Source: Algoriphagus aquimarinus
Lineage (GTDB): Bacteria; Bacteroidota; Bacteroidia; Cytophagales; Cyclobacteriaceae
Reading direction: 5' to 3'
Length of the DNA: 64,000 nt
NCBI RefSeq assembly: GCF_007997215.1
Contig: NZ_VORW01000007.1
Span: 113,157-177,156 of the forward strand
Both the position numbers and the translations under genes were made by a program. The notes below the pieces were generated by a model, which saw only the letters and a list, made by a program, of their open reading frames with translations, was not told the DNA's origin and searched no databases. Of this stretch, positions 45,759 to 56,200 are shown piece after piece (position 1 is the first letter of the stretch; each line of letters starts with the position of its first letter).

Positions 45759-45888
45759 CTTATATTTGGTCATCGATAAAACTTGAATTTTTACCTATGA
45801 AATCGAGCATAACTAATGTGTCACGCATTGGAATGATTATCAACCTTGCGCGATTCCATCTGGCCTATATCAATCAAATTAAAAACAC

Positions 45889-46941
45889 ATGAAGTACCTG
45901 GTTACCGGAACTGCCGGATTTATTGGATTTCACGTTGCGCAGCAACTTTTGGAAAGAGGAGATGAAGTCGTTGGACTGGATATTATCAACGATTATTACG
46001 ATATCAATCTGAAATATGCGCGTTTGGCGCACATGGGTATTCAGCGAGATCAAGTAAAAAAGGGCGAAATGGTTCAATCAGATACTATTTCAGGGTATAG
46101 ATTCATTCAGTTGGACCTATCTGTCAAAGAGCCATTACTAGATCTTTTTGCTCAGGAGAAGTTTGATGTAGTTATTCATTTAGCTGCACAAGCTGGAGTT
46201 CGGTATTCACTGTCCCATCCGGAAGTATATATTGAGAGCAACATTGTGGCTTACTTGAATATTTTGGAGGCTTGCCGCTTTCATCCTGTCAAGCATTTGG
46301 TGTATGCGTCTTCCAGTTCTGTGTATGGCTCAAACGAAAAGATGCCATTTTCCACGTCAGACTCGGTGGATCATCCTATCAGTTTGTATGCTGCTTCTAA
46401 AAAGTCAAATGAACTGATGGCACATACCTATAGCCACCTTTTCAATATCCCAACAACTGGTTTAAGATTCTTTACGGTTTATGGACCTTGGGGAAGACCA
46501 GATATGGCATTGTTTCTGTTTACAGAAGCCATATTGAAAGACGAGCCAATTCAGGTATTTAACTATGGGAATATGAAGCGAGACTTCACTTACATAGATG
46601 ATATAGTGAAAGGAGTAATCAAAGTAGCAGATAGACCTGCGAGTCCAAATGCTGAGTTTGATTCTCAAAACCCTGACCCAGGAAGTTCCAAGGCACCTTA
46701 CAAGGTCTATAATATTGGAAACTCTTCTCCGGTTTTATTGATGGATTATATCCATGCGGTAGAAAAGGGATTAGGCAAAGAAGCTAAAATGAATATGCTT
46801 CCGTTGCAACCTGGTGATGTGCCAGCTTCACATGCAGAGGTTTCTGATTTGGTTAGAGATACAGGCTACAAACCAGATACACCAATCGACCAAGGAGTAA
46901 AATCTTTCACTGATTGGTATTTAGACTATTACAAAAAATAA
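45889..46941 (+). CDS. NAD-dependent UDP-sugar epimerase (UDP-glucuronate 4-epimerase type)
   Basis: A 350-residue extended SDR: GTAGFIGFHVAQQL is the NAD-binding loop, SLYAASKKSNELM the catalytic YxxxK. LDIINDYYDINLKYARL and RFFTVYGPWGRPDMALFLF are characteristic of UDP-glucuronate 4-epimerases, which make UDP-galacturonate. It ends one base before rmlB, so both are in one transcript. Confidence 0.88.
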   Translation: MKYLVTGTAGFIGFHVAQQLLERGDEVVGLDIINDYYDINLKYARLAHMGIQRDQVKKGEMVQSDTISGYRFIQLDLSVKEPLLDLFAQEKFDVVIHLAAQAGVRYSLSHPEVYIESNIVAYLNILEACRFHPVKHLVYASSSSVYGSNEKMPFSTSDSVDHPISLYAASKKSNELMAHTYSHLFNIPTTGLRFFTVYGPWGRPDMALFLFTEAILKDEPIQVFNYGNMKRDFTYIDDIVKGVIKVADRPASPNAEFDSQNPDPGSSKAPYKVYNIGNSSPVLLMDYIHAVEKGLGKEAKMNMLPLQPGDVPASHAEVSDLVRDTGYKPDTPIDQGVKSFTDWYLDYYKK

Positions 46942-46942
46942 G

Positions 46943-47998
46943 ATGAGCAAATCAATTTTGATCACTGGTGGGGCCGGATTTATAGGTAGCCACGTTGTGC
47001 AACTATTCGTAGAAAAGTATTCAGAATACAAAATTGTCAATCTAGATGCATTGACTTATGCTGGAAATCTAGAGAATTTAAAAGCTGTAGAAGGTGCTTC
47101 AAACTACATCTTTGAAAAAGCAGATATTCAAGATGAAGATGCCCTCAAGGCGATTTTTGAAAAGCATAAGATCACGGATGTAATTCACCTGGCAGCTGAA
47201 TCGCATGTTGATAGGTCTATTACTGATCCATTAGCTTTTGTGAAGACAAATGTGTTTGGTACGGTGAATTTATTGAATGCGGCAAAAACTTTCTGGAATG
47301 AAAATCTTGCAGATCATCTGTTCTATCACGTTTCTACGGATGAAGTATATGGCTCTTTGCACGATGGAGGATTCTTTCTAGAAACTACGGCGTACGATCC
47401 ACAATCACCCTATTCAGCATCTAAGGCTTCCTCGGATCATTTTGTACGTGCTTATGCCAATACATACAAGATGAGAACGGTGATTTCGAACTGTTCAAAT
47501 AATTACGGACCCAATCATTTTCCTGAGAAATTGATACCGCTTTGTATTCACAACATCAAGGAAAATAGACCTCTGCCTGTCTATGGAAAAGGGGAGAATA
47601 TCCGGGATTGGTTGTTTGTAAAGGATCACGCAAGAGCAATTGATACAGTTTTTCACCAAGGTAAACCTGGAGAAACATACAATATCGGTGGATTCAATGA
47701 GTGGAAGAACATTGATATAGTGAACTTGTTATGTGCCAAAATGGACGAGAAACTAGGTCGTGAGGCTGGGACTTCTGAAAAGTTGATCACCTATGTCACT
47801 GATCGCGCTGGACACGATATGCGCTATGCTATCGATGCTACTAAAATCAAAGAGGAGCTAGGCTGGGAGCCAAGTTTACAATTTGAAGAAGGCATTGAAA
47901 TTACGATTGATTGGTATTTGAATAATCAAGAGTGGCTTGATCACGTGACTTCAGGAGCCTATCAAGATTACTATTCTGAATTATATGAAAATAGATAA
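46943..47998 (+). CDS. rmlB: dTDP-glucose 4,6-dehydratase
   Basis: A 351-residue RmlB: GGAGFIGSHVVQLF (NAD loop), VIHLAAESHVDRSI, the catalytic block VSTDEVYGSL, SPYSASKASSDHFV (YxxxK) and NYGPNHFPEKLIPL. It makes dTDP-4-keto-6-deoxyglucose for rhamnose or other deoxysugars. The other rml genes are not here. Confidence 0.95.
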   Translation: MSKSILITGGAGFIGSHVVQLFVEKYSEYKIVNLDALTYAGNLENLKAVEGASNYIFEKADIQDEDALKAIFEKHKITDVIHLAAESHVDRSITDPLAFVKTNVFGTVNLLNAAKTFWNENLADHLFYHVSTDEVYGSLHDGGFFLETTAYDPQSPYSASKASSDHFVRAYANTYKMRTVISNCSNNYGPNHFPEKLIPLCIHNIKENRPLPVYGKGENIRDWLFVKDHARAIDTVFHQGKPGETYNIGGFNEWKNIDIVNLLCAKMDEKLGREAGTSEKLITYVTDRAGHDMRYAIDATKIKEELGWEPSLQFEEGIEITIDWYLNNQEWLDHVTSGAYQDYYSELYENR

Positions 47999-48033
47999 GA
48001 CGTTATAGTCTTTGAAAAAAACACTAGCATTAC

Positions 48034-48192
48034 TGGACTTGCCCCAAAGTTGGACGGATTAAGAATAGTATAAATTTATTGAAAGAGCTCGGTGTTTTGC
48101 CGGGCTCTTTCCGTTTTGATTCGTTGATTGCTGTAATAAGAAATGTATTCTTTTATGAGTTGCTGAGTGGACTGATATTTTTTGAGGAGTGT
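48034..48192 (-). mobile_element. Right-end remnant of an IS3-family (IS150-like) insertion sequence
   Basis: The terminal sequence TGCCCCAAAGTTGGAC (48040-48055) resembles IS150-group inverted repeats. Just inside it, on the minus strand, lies the C-terminal end of an IS3-type OrfB. The other end and the catalytic DDE region are missing, so the element is a dead fragment between rmlB and the DUF4249 locus. Confidence 0.6.
48076..48192 (-). pseudogene. C-terminal fragment of IS3-family transposase
   Basis: The minus-strand frame ending at a TAA (48076-48078) encodes QLIKEYISYYSNQRIKT, matching the end of IS3-family integrases (typically ...EYI.YYNN.RI...). The final residues differ from the usual LKGLSP ending. 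A 12-base-pair stem (48081-48092 with 48100-48111) overlaps the end of the fragment. No intact frame upstream. Confidence 0.6.
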
Positions 48193-48271
48193 AAGACCTG
48201 TCTCCGATTTTGACTACGGCTGTGTGTTTTACCGGGCCAGCTACTTTACGATTGCCGTTTCCTTTGTCAGG

Positions 48272-49339
48272 TCAATCGTAAATCCACCAGTCAGGTTTTG
48301 TGCTTGTCCAATCACGGCCTGCTGCTCGACCTTCACAGGATAGGCATTCTGCCGGATATTGATTTGTAGGTTTTCCGGGAATGTAATCACAGATCGGTTG
48401 CAAATAAATAGGAGAAATCTCAGAGGTCACGAAGAACCTCGATACTGATGATTTTGCAACTTCAAAAAAGCCAAGAACAAGTTCATTTGGATTTTCAGTA
48501 TTTATGATGTTCCCAAATACCGGAGCAGGAGGTATGTCAAAAAGGGAGCCTTTGTTATTGATGACAATATTGATTTTTTCCCAGTAATCAAAAGCCTCTC
48601 TGTTAATACTTAACTGTTTGACTGTTACAAAATATGGGAATAAGAAGGCATTGTCAAATTTCCTGATAGCCAATAATCTCTCTGTTTGCCGACTTGAAGT
48701 AACTGTCCCGTCAAATAAATTAACTCGTGTTGGATCCATGACATCAAAAATAAAACAGGGGGGAGGCGGAGGGGTACCGGGAGGAATCCAGAGTAGCTGC
48801 CAATAATGTGCTTCCTCTACTATCCACCGGAGGAATAGCTGGTCTTTTGTTTCCGGCAACTCTGATTTGGCAAATACTTTAAAAACATGCTCATCCAGCG
48901 AGGATCTGAACGGTTCATATGCCACTTGGTAGCTGAGACTGTCTTTACCAACAACATCCGGCATTTCTTGAAATTTTGACCTGTAGGTCACCCCTTCCAA
49001 AATCACCTCCAAAGCGTAACTTTTACCTCCTTTAGACTTTACACCTTCCAATTCATAAACACCATTTCCCTTGTTGAAATATGATGTTTTTTCTTCCCCT
49101 TCGGTCAGTAAATAAACTGCTGCATTTGAAACACCTTTGGGACGAAATGCCAAAGGTGCAGAGGTGCTTATATTGACAACATGCTTATCATCAATATCAG
49201 TAAACAGTCCATAGATGATTAATTGTCCCTCCTGTGTTTCCTGCCAAAAATCAAGTGGTTCAATACAAGAGAATGTTACCAAAAACAGAGAAACAAGGCA
49301 AATAGGTAGCTTTAATTTTGAATAAAAGTTCTTTTTCAT
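48272..49339 (-). CDS. DUF4249 lipoprotein, copy 2 of a tandem pair
   Basis: A 355-residue outer-membrane-type lipoprotein (lipobox TFSC). It shares with its upstream paralogue the opening IEPLDFWQETQEGQLIIYGL, a polyproline-Cys motif (PPPPPCFIFDV), LSINREAFDYWEKINIVINN, and a cysteine pair near the C-terminus (CLSCEGRA). DUF4249 proteins have no known function but typically sit beside TonB-dependent receptors, as SusD-like partners do. It is third in a TonB-DUF4249-DUF4249 operon, 35 bases after copy 1. Confidence 0.88.
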   Translation of the reverse strand: MKKNFYSKLKLPICLVSLFLVTFSCIEPLDFWQETQEGQLIIYGLFTDIDDKHVVNISTSAPLAFRPKGVSNAAVYLLTEGEEKTSYFNKGNGVYELEGVKSKGGKSYALEVILEGVTYRSKFQEMPDVVGKDSLSYQVAYEPFRSSLDEHVFKVFAKSELPETKDQLFLRWIVEEAHYWQLLWIPPGTPPPPPCFIFDVMDPTRVNLFDGTVTSSRQTERLLAIRKFDNAFLFPYFVTVKQLSINREAFDYWEKINIVINNKGSLFDIPPAPVFGNIINTENPNELVLGFFEVAKSSVSRFFVTSEISPIYLQPICDYIPGKPTNQYPAECLSCEGRAAGRDWTSTKPDWWIYD

Positions 49340-49374
49340 CTTAAGATATTATTCTAGCCCAAACCCAAACAATC

Positions 49375-50451
49375 TCAATCAAACTTCCACCAATCAGGTG
49401 CGTCGTTTGTCCACCTTCTTCCCTGAGCACGCCCTTCGCAAGACGTGCATTCAGAGGCATAAGAATTTTCAGGTTTATTAGGAATATACAGACAAGGGTC
49501 GACGAGATTGAACGGGACATCTGCACGTGTTGTATAAATCCTGGTCACCTTGGTTTTGGCGACTTCAAAATACCCCAAGACTGTTTCATTTCGATCTTCA
49601 ACATTGGAGATGTTTCCAAATACCGAAGCAGGGGGGATATCAAATAAGGATCCTTGATTATCGATCACAATTTTTATTTTTTCCCAATATTCATAGGCTT
49701 CCCGATTGATGCTGAGTTGCTTGACGCTCGCGAAAAATGGATATAGGAAGGAATTATCCACTAATCTTTTGCCCAATACAAAATTCCCTTTTCTGGTACT
49801 TGTACCCGAACCGTCAAATAAATTGATTCTATTGGGTTCAAATACATCCGATATAAAACAAGGTGGAGGCGGCGGCGGAGGAAATCCCGTCCCCGGTAAA
49901 TATACCAAAGGCCAAAAATAAGTCTCTTCAACCATCCATCTAAGGTAGATCGGATCTGTGGAATTAGGCAGTGTCGTTTCTGAAAACACAGTAAAAACTG
50001 ATTCGGGAGACTCCGTTCTAAATGGTTCTTTATTAAATTCAAAACTGATTTCATCATCCGCAAGAAGCTCAGGAACCTTCTCAAAAGTTGACATATAGAC
50101 CTTGTTTTCCAGAACTACCTCAATGGCATAACTTTCCCCATCTACTGCAGCAAATCCTTCTAATGTATATTCCCCAAATCCTGATAAAAAGTATCTAAAT
50201 CTTCCACCAGATGCTGTCAATAATGAAACCTTCGCATCCGAAACCCCCATTGGTGCAAGTCCAATAGCAGATGTCCTGCTAACTGAGACTACTTGTCTTT
50301 CAGGTATATCGGTCAAAAGTCCATAGATTACTAATTGCACTTCTTGGGTTTCGTCTAAAAAATCAAGTTTTTCAATGCAGGAAAACGGCAAAAAAAAGTA
50401 TAGAGAAAATACCAAAAGCAGTCGGACAGATTTTTTAGTGTGTGAGATCAT
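49375..50451 (-). CDS. DUF4249 lipoprotein, copy 1 of a tandem pair
   Basis: A 358-residue lipoprotein (lipobox LPFSC) paralogous to the next gene: IEKLDFLDETQEVQLVIYGL at the start, a polyproline-Cys stretch before FISDVFEPNRINLFDG, LSINREAYEYWEKIKIVIDN and the C-terminal CTSCEGRAQGRRW. Its start overlaps the stop of the TonB receptor gene by 4 bases, so the two are coupled. The four-Cys pattern shared by both copies may reflect disulfides or metal binding (inference). Confidence 0.88.
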   Translation of the reverse strand: MISHTKKSVRLLLVFSLYFFLPFSCIEKLDFLDETQEVQLVIYGLLTDIPERQVVSVSRTSAIGLAPMGVSDAKVSLLTASGGRFRYFLSGFGEYTLEGFAAVDGESYAIEVVLENKVYMSTFEKVPELLADDEISFEFNKEPFRTESPESVFTVFSETTLPNSTDPIYLRWMVEETYFWPLVYLPGTGFPPPPPPPCFISDVFEPNRINLFDGSGTSTRKGNFVLGKRLVDNSFLYPFFASVKQLSINREAYEYWEKIKIVIDNQGSLFDIPPASVFGNISNVEDRNETVLGYFEVAKTKVTRIYTTRADVPFNLVDPCLYIPNKPENSYASECTSCEGRAQGRRWTNDAPDWWKFD

Positions 50452-52925
50452 TTGCCAAAAGAAACAGTGTAGGTGAATGACGGAAAAGCGGTACCCAATA
50501 TTGAAATCTGATAAGGTACCAATCTCGGTGTCCTTCCTTCTCTTTGAAAAAATACAGAATAGGCATTTCTCCGACCTGTGAGGTTGTAGACACTAAAATT
50601 GATCTTGTCATCCCATTTCCTTACAAATCCATTGGTTAGGTAAGAGATGTCAATCCTAAAATAATTTGGAATTCTGAATTTATTTCTGTTTCCAAAATTT
50701 GGAACATAAATCCCTCCTATGACATAGTTAGATGTTAGCCCTGTAACCGGTCTGCCTGAGGAAAAATTAAAATTTGTGTTGAAAGTCCGACCCTTTCTTA
50801 TATGGAAGTTGGTGACAAGTGAAATGTTATGAGGTTTGTCAAAATTGGTAGCAAACCAATTGCCCTGATTGACCTGAATTTCAGCAAATTCAGATGTGGT
50901 TCTAATCAACGATCGGGTATAAGTATAAGCAAGCCAACCCGTGATACCGCCACTGTTTTTTTGGATCAATACTTCCGCACCATAAGCCTTGCCTTCTCCT
51001 TGAATCAATTCGGTTTCTATGTGCGGATTTACAAACAAATTAGCAAAATCTCTGTATTCCAACTGATTGTCAGTAGACCGATAAAAACCCTCTAAAGAGG
51101 TAGACCACTCATCCTCTTTGAAGTTTCGGAAGTATCCCAATGAAGCATTTTGGGACCTTTGGGGTAGGATATAAGTAGTGCTCAATTGCCAGAGATCTAT
51201 TGGCGTCGGGCCCGTGGCATTGGAGATGGTCTGCAGGTATTGGTTCATGACCGAATAGCCGCCTTTGATTGAACTAGAGTTGTCAAAAGTCAAGCGGAAG
51301 GAAAGTCTTGGTTCAAAACCACTATACTTCGACACTTGTCCACTTTCTATAAAATCAACACCTGTAATAGTCAATCTCGACATTGGATTGCCATCTTGAT
51401 ATCTAAAGACAGAATCAGGTCCTTGTTGGACATAATTTGAATACCTGATTCCTCCAGAAAGAGAAAATTTTTCTGATGGATTCCAATCAGCAGATACAAA
51501 GGGTGCATATTCCAATCCTTTTTCTTTCTGAATTGTCTGTGCTGCAATCCCCGACTCTGCCGAGAATGGACTGAGAGATTCTGGCCTCATTTGGTATTGG
51601 ATAGCTTCTGCACCGAAGTTGATGTCCACCTTTTCGAGAGTCAATAAACCTGTTATTTTTCCTTGGTAATAGTAAAGACCATTTTCAATTTTGGATGGGT
51701 CTATTGACGAGGGTTCAAAAAAACCATTGTTGAATGACCCATAAGCTGCCATTCCGACTAGAGAGAAGTTATCGGTCAAAAGATTGCGGCTAGTCAGTGA
51801 CCCGACGAGATTGTCCCATTCAAATCCAAACTGATTGGAAAATCTGAAATAATCTCCGGTATTTAGCAGGTTAAAATCAAGGCTGTTATTCTCAGAAAAT
51901 TGGTGGTTGATCCCCAAATAAAAATCGTGGAAGTTAATCTTGCTGTTTTTGACATCAACTTCATTTGCTTTGTTCAAAATCCAATTAGCGTTAGATAACC
52001 TGGAGGCAAATATCAGTGAGGTCTTTTCTGGGACGATAGGTCCTTCTATCAGGAATTTGCTGACCGCAGTTCCTAATGAAGCACTGCCTTTCCAGTTTTC
52101 TCTGTTACCTTTTCTCATTTCAATGTTCAATGCTGACGCACTCCTTCCCCCAAAGTAGCTCGGCACTGTTCCTTTATACAATGTGAAATTTTGGAGCGCA
52201 TCACCATTAAATGATGATAGGAAACCCAATGCGTGGCTGTTACTGAGCACTATGGCCTCGTTCATCATGATCAGGTTTTGATCTGCCTGACCACCCCTTA
52301 TATTCATTCCTGCCGACCCTTCACCTACAGAAGTCACTCCCGGCATGGATTGGAGCACATTGAACACGTCAGCCTCGCCCATAAACGCCGGCACAAGTTT
52401 TATCTCGCTGATGTTCATTTTGGTGACACCGGTAATAGCACTCCGTATGTTTCTGTCGCGCTCCTCTGCCTGAACAGTAAATGTTTCCAATTCAAAATCG
52501 CGGTCGGTTAGAGATATATCCAATTGGCCATCCCCATACAGAAAGACAATATAAGGAGCTGGTTTTTTCCCGAATTGCCGGAAAACGATCCGGTATTTTC
52601 CTGAATCAAGTGTAAGGGCATATTGCCCAGCTGCATCAGTATTGTTTCCAGTAAAGATTCCGTCGATATGAATGGAAACACCTTCCAGTGCCTCGGAACT
52701 CTCTGATTGAATGACCTTGCCTGTTAAAAAGTATTTTGATCTTTTGGGAAGATTTTTCTGTTCAAAACTGACTTCTGTAAATTCAGTCTGCGCATAACTT
52801 GATTGGAAATAAATGGAAAATAAAGGCATGAGCATCAGAAACAAAAGATGAGGTTTCAACCCTACATTTCTAAGGAATGGACTTTCCTCTATTGATCGAA
52901 AAAAATCTTGACGCTTGATTTTCAA
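50448..52925 (-). CDS. TonB-dependent outer-membrane receptor with carboxypeptidase-like regulatory domain
   Basis: An 825-residue receptor. A long N-terminus ends in a signal peptide (FQSSYAQ, about 45). Residues about 68-150 form the carboxypeptidase regulatory-like beta-sandwich (LTGKVIQSESSEALEGVSIHI). The plug follows at about 165-280 (MPGVTSVGEGSAGMNIRGGQADQN split across the motif), then a 22-strand-type barrel ending in an aromatic-rich FTYTVSFGK. No SusD gene follows; two DUF4249 lipoproteins do. The substrate is unknown. The upstream hybrid kinase probably controls expression. Confidence 0.92.
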   Translation of the reverse strand: MKIKRQDFFRSIEESPFLRNVGLKPHLLFLMLMPLFSIYFQSSYAQTEFTEVSFEQKNLPKRSKYFLTGKVIQSESSEALEGVSIHIDGIFTGNNTDAAGQYALTLDSGKYRIVFRQFGKKPAPYIVFLYGDGQLDISLTDRDFELETFTVQAEERDRNIRSAITGVTKMNISEIKLVPAFMGEADVFNVLQSMPGVTSVGEGSAGMNIRGGQADQNLIMMNEAIVLSNSHALGFLSSFNGDALQNFTLYKGTVPSYFGGRSASALNIEMRKGNRENWKGSASLGTAVSKFLIEGPIVPEKTSLIFASRLSNANWILNKANEVDVKNSKINFHDFYLGINHQFSENNSLDFNLLNTGDYFRFSNQFGFEWDNLVGSLTSRNLLTDNFSLVGMAAYGSFNNGFFEPSSIDPSKIENGLYYYQGKITGLLTLEKVDINFGAEAIQYQMRPESLSPFSAESGIAAQTIQKEKGLEYAPFVSADWNPSEKFSLSGGIRYSNYVQQGPDSVFRYQDGNPMSRLTITGVDFIESGQVSKYSGFEPRLSFRLTFDNSSSIKGGYSVMNQYLQTISNATGPTPIDLWQLSTTYILPQRSQNASLGYFRNFKEDEWSTSLEGFYRSTDNQLEYRDFANLFVNPHIETELIQGEGKAYGAEVLIQKNSGGITGWLAYTYTRSLIRTTSEFAEIQVNQGNWFATNFDKPHNISLVTNFHIRKGRTFNTNFNFSSGRPVTGLTSNYVIGGIYVPNFGNRNKFRIPNYFRIDISYLTNGFVRKWDDKINFSVYNLTGRRNAYSVFFQREGRTPRLVPYQISILGTAFPSFTYTVSFGK

Positions 52926-53270
52926 TTGGTTGATTTTGGGTTGTTTAATTGAATTGGTACTTCATTTATTTATTCAATTTTCAAGATTGACTTTTTTGAA
53001 ATCTCTGGAATATAGAACCTATCAATGGAATATTAACTTTTCTTGTTTGGATTAGCTTATTTTCTAATTCGTCTTGAACAAATAGTTGCTTACCAAATAC
53101 AAGGATCAGAGGACTAGTAAATTATATAATTCGGACGGAGATAAAAAGGATTCTTTTATCCTTAAAAACTGTAACGTCTATTCAGAACTAATCATTCTGA
53201 GCATTACGGCAAAGGCTAATAACTTTAGAACTTATTAAGACTACTAAATAAACCACGAAGGCATCGTGGT
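52926..53270. promoter_or_regulatory. Promoter region of the TonB-DUF4249 operon
   Basis: A 345-base AT-rich gap between the hybrid kinase gene and the TonB receptor gene, both leftward. Apart from the hairpin at the kinase stop codon I see no repeated or palindromic operator by eye. It is expected to carry the binding site of the kinase's AraC-type output domain. Confidence 0.45.
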
Positions 53271-53276
53271 TTATTT
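53246..53276 (-). terminator. Hairpin overlapping the stop codon of the hybrid kinase gene
   Basis: Perfect 13-base arms (AAATAAACCACGA, 53246-53258; TCGTGGTTTATTT, 53264-53276) with a 5-base loop. The right arm includes the TAA stop of the kinase gene. Its T-run is short on the minus strand. Confidence 0.65.
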
Positions 53277-56200
53277 TTTTACTTTGCTTTTTTGATATTC
53301 TGCAGGTGTTACCGAATATGTTTCTTTGAAAGTTTTGATAAAATAGGAAGGGGAACTGAAGCCTACAGCATAGGCTATTTCAGAAATGTTTTCTCCTGAT
53401 TTTTCCAGTTGCTGAAGTGCCATTCTAAGCCGTTGGTCTCGGATGTAAGCTGTTGTGGAAAGTCCCGTCAAAGCCGTCAGTTTACGATGGAGCTGCATTC
53501 TGCTCATCCCTAGTTTTTTACTGAACTCATTTACTGTGAAATGGCTATCGGAAAGATCATTGTCAACGATCTCTTGAATCTTTTCTAAGAATCTTTCATC
53601 CATAGAAGTGATAGCAATGTCTTTTGGAGTGATCGAATTTCTGTTAGAATATCTTTCTCTCAGTTGAGCTCTAAGCTCAATTAGCTTCTCGATTCTTACA
53701 AGCAATCTTTTGGTTTTGAATGGTTTAAGGATAAAGTCATCTGCACCAACTCGAATACCTTCTAGTTGACTTTCTTCGTCTGCTTTGGCGGTCAGTAAGA
53801 TCACAGGAATATGTGATGTCAATTCATTGCTTTTCACTTTTTTACAAAATTCAAAACCGTCCATTTCTGGCATCATTACATCTGAAATGATTAAATCAGG
53901 AATGTTTTTCAGTGCCACAAAAAGTCCTTCTTTTCCATTGGAAGCTTCCAAGGTTTGAAAATAAGGATTGAGTTCTCTGATAATAAACTCTCGGACTTTG
54001 GTGTTGTCCTCCACTACGAGAATATGCGGTAGATTTTCTCGCTCTTCTTGATTTACTACTTGTAGTTCTGGCAAGTCAAAATCCTCACTTTCCTCATCGA
54101 TAACTTCTTCTGGATGGAAAGCATATTTGTCCACTGACAGCAATATAGAGACCTCAAACCATCGGGAATTTTTGAAATCAACTGTAATTTCTCCATGATA
54201 TAAATGGATCATTTCTTTGATCAGGGACAATCCCAGGCCAAACCCCTGTTTGTTTTCATTTGAATTTTGAATTTTTTGAAAAATCTTATTCAGCTCATCT
54301 TTAGTGAATTGTTCCAGACTTTCATTTTTGACAGTTAAGTGAAAATTCCCTTCAGAGATATTGCATTCAAACTTTATCTCAGAGTCCTTTTTGCTGTATT
54401 TGATGGCATTTTGAATCAGGGTTTTTACTATTTTTTCAACCTTGTCAGAATCAAACCAAACCTCTGTCATCAATGGAATATCTGCTGTAAGTCGTACGCC
54501 CTTTTCAGAAGCTTGATAGAAATAGTTAGCAATAATAGATTGGATAAGTAATCCCAGGTTTCCTTTTCGGATAGTCAATTGGTTTCTACCAGCCTTAATT
54601 TTGGCTACTTCCAAAAGCTGATCAACAAGCGTCAACAACCGCTGAGAATTGATTTTTACGAGATTCAATTGTGATTTAATGACGGGATTTTCAGATTGAC
54701 TGATTACACGATCGATCGGGCCTGAAATCAACGTCAAAGGTGTTCTAAATTCATGAGAGATGTTGGTGAAAAGTTGGGTCTTAAAGTCATCCATCTCCTT
54801 CAGCGTTTGTGTTTCCCTGTCTTTCATTTTAAGGGAAAACTGAATCTGCCATTTCCACTTTAGGTAGTTGTAGACTCTCCAGATGATAAGTGCTAGTAAA
54901 GCCAAATAAATTGCTTTGGCCAACGTGCTAAAATACCAAGGGGTCAAAATAGTGAATTCATAAACGACGGGTGCTTTCGCCCAAATGCCATCGTAGTTAC
55001 TCGTTTTGACCAAAAAGCGATACTTTCCAGGGGCAAGATTAGTATAGCGAGCCTGATGGTTATAGCCGTTTGAAACCCAGTTTTTATCATGGTTTTCAAG
55101 CATGTATTCAAATTGATTTTTCTCAGGGGAAGAGAAAACCAAACTAGCCATATTGAACGTAAGCGTATTTTGGTTGTGATTTAACTTTAGGTTTTGACTC
55201 ATTTTTACTTTTTGATCAAACACATAAAGTCCAGTAATCGCAGTTTTAGGAGGTGTTTCATTCATGGAAATATCCTCTGGATTAAACCAGTAAAATCCAT
55301 CCAAACTCCCGAAATAAAGAGTGCCATCCTCATGTTTAAAGTATGCCCCAGTATTAAATTCCGTGGCTAGACCATCATAATTGGAGTAGTTGGTTATCTG
55401 AAACTGATCTTCTGATTCTTTTTCCAGTCCAACTTTAGTTATCCCCTTATTAGAACTAAGCCAAAGATTCCCATTTTGATCATCTAAGATGGAATAGATC
55501 ACATTATTGGAAAGACCGGTTTCAATATTTAGGATTTTGATTTCCTCTGAATTGATGTCCATTCGGTTTAATCCACCTCCATTTGTACCAATCCAAAGTT
55601 TATTTTTTTCTAGATATAGGGATTTGATATGATCGCTACTAATTGAATTTGGGTTGTCGGGATCATGAGTTTTTACTTCGAAGTTCTCAGTAGCTAAATC
55701 AAATTTGGCGATGCCATGATTTTCCGTTCCAATCCAAAATTGCCCAGAAGGATCTTCAAGCATCGTGCGAATATTGTTGTCAGGAATACTGTTTGCTCGA
55801 AGCGGATCATGGACAAATTGCTTTAAAGCGCCCTTTTCAGGATCAAACCAAATCAAACCATCATTTCTGGTGCAAAGCCAAAATCTCTTCTGACTATCTA
55901 TGAAGATTTTCCACACGGTTGTACCAGGTTGTTTGACTCTACTTTCTGAGTTAAAATGCTCAAAAGCATCTGTCCGAAGGTCTAGAATACTTAACCCTTC
56001 ATCCTGATACCCTACCCAAAGTTTGCCATTATTATCCCCGGTAATGCTCATTACTCTATTGCTGGCGAGGCTGTTGGAGTTTCTTGAATCATGGACAAAA
56101 GTCTTCCAAGTTTTAGATTTCGGATTGTATCGAGTTAGTCCTTTTCCAGAGGTTCCCAGCCAGATATTTTCGTTTTCATCCACATATATCGATCGGACCA

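Noticed and set aside
50448..52925. SusC-type receptor of a polysaccharide-utilisation locus
   Set aside because: The protein is short for SusC, no SusD or glycan-degrading gene follows, and its partners are DUF4249 proteins.
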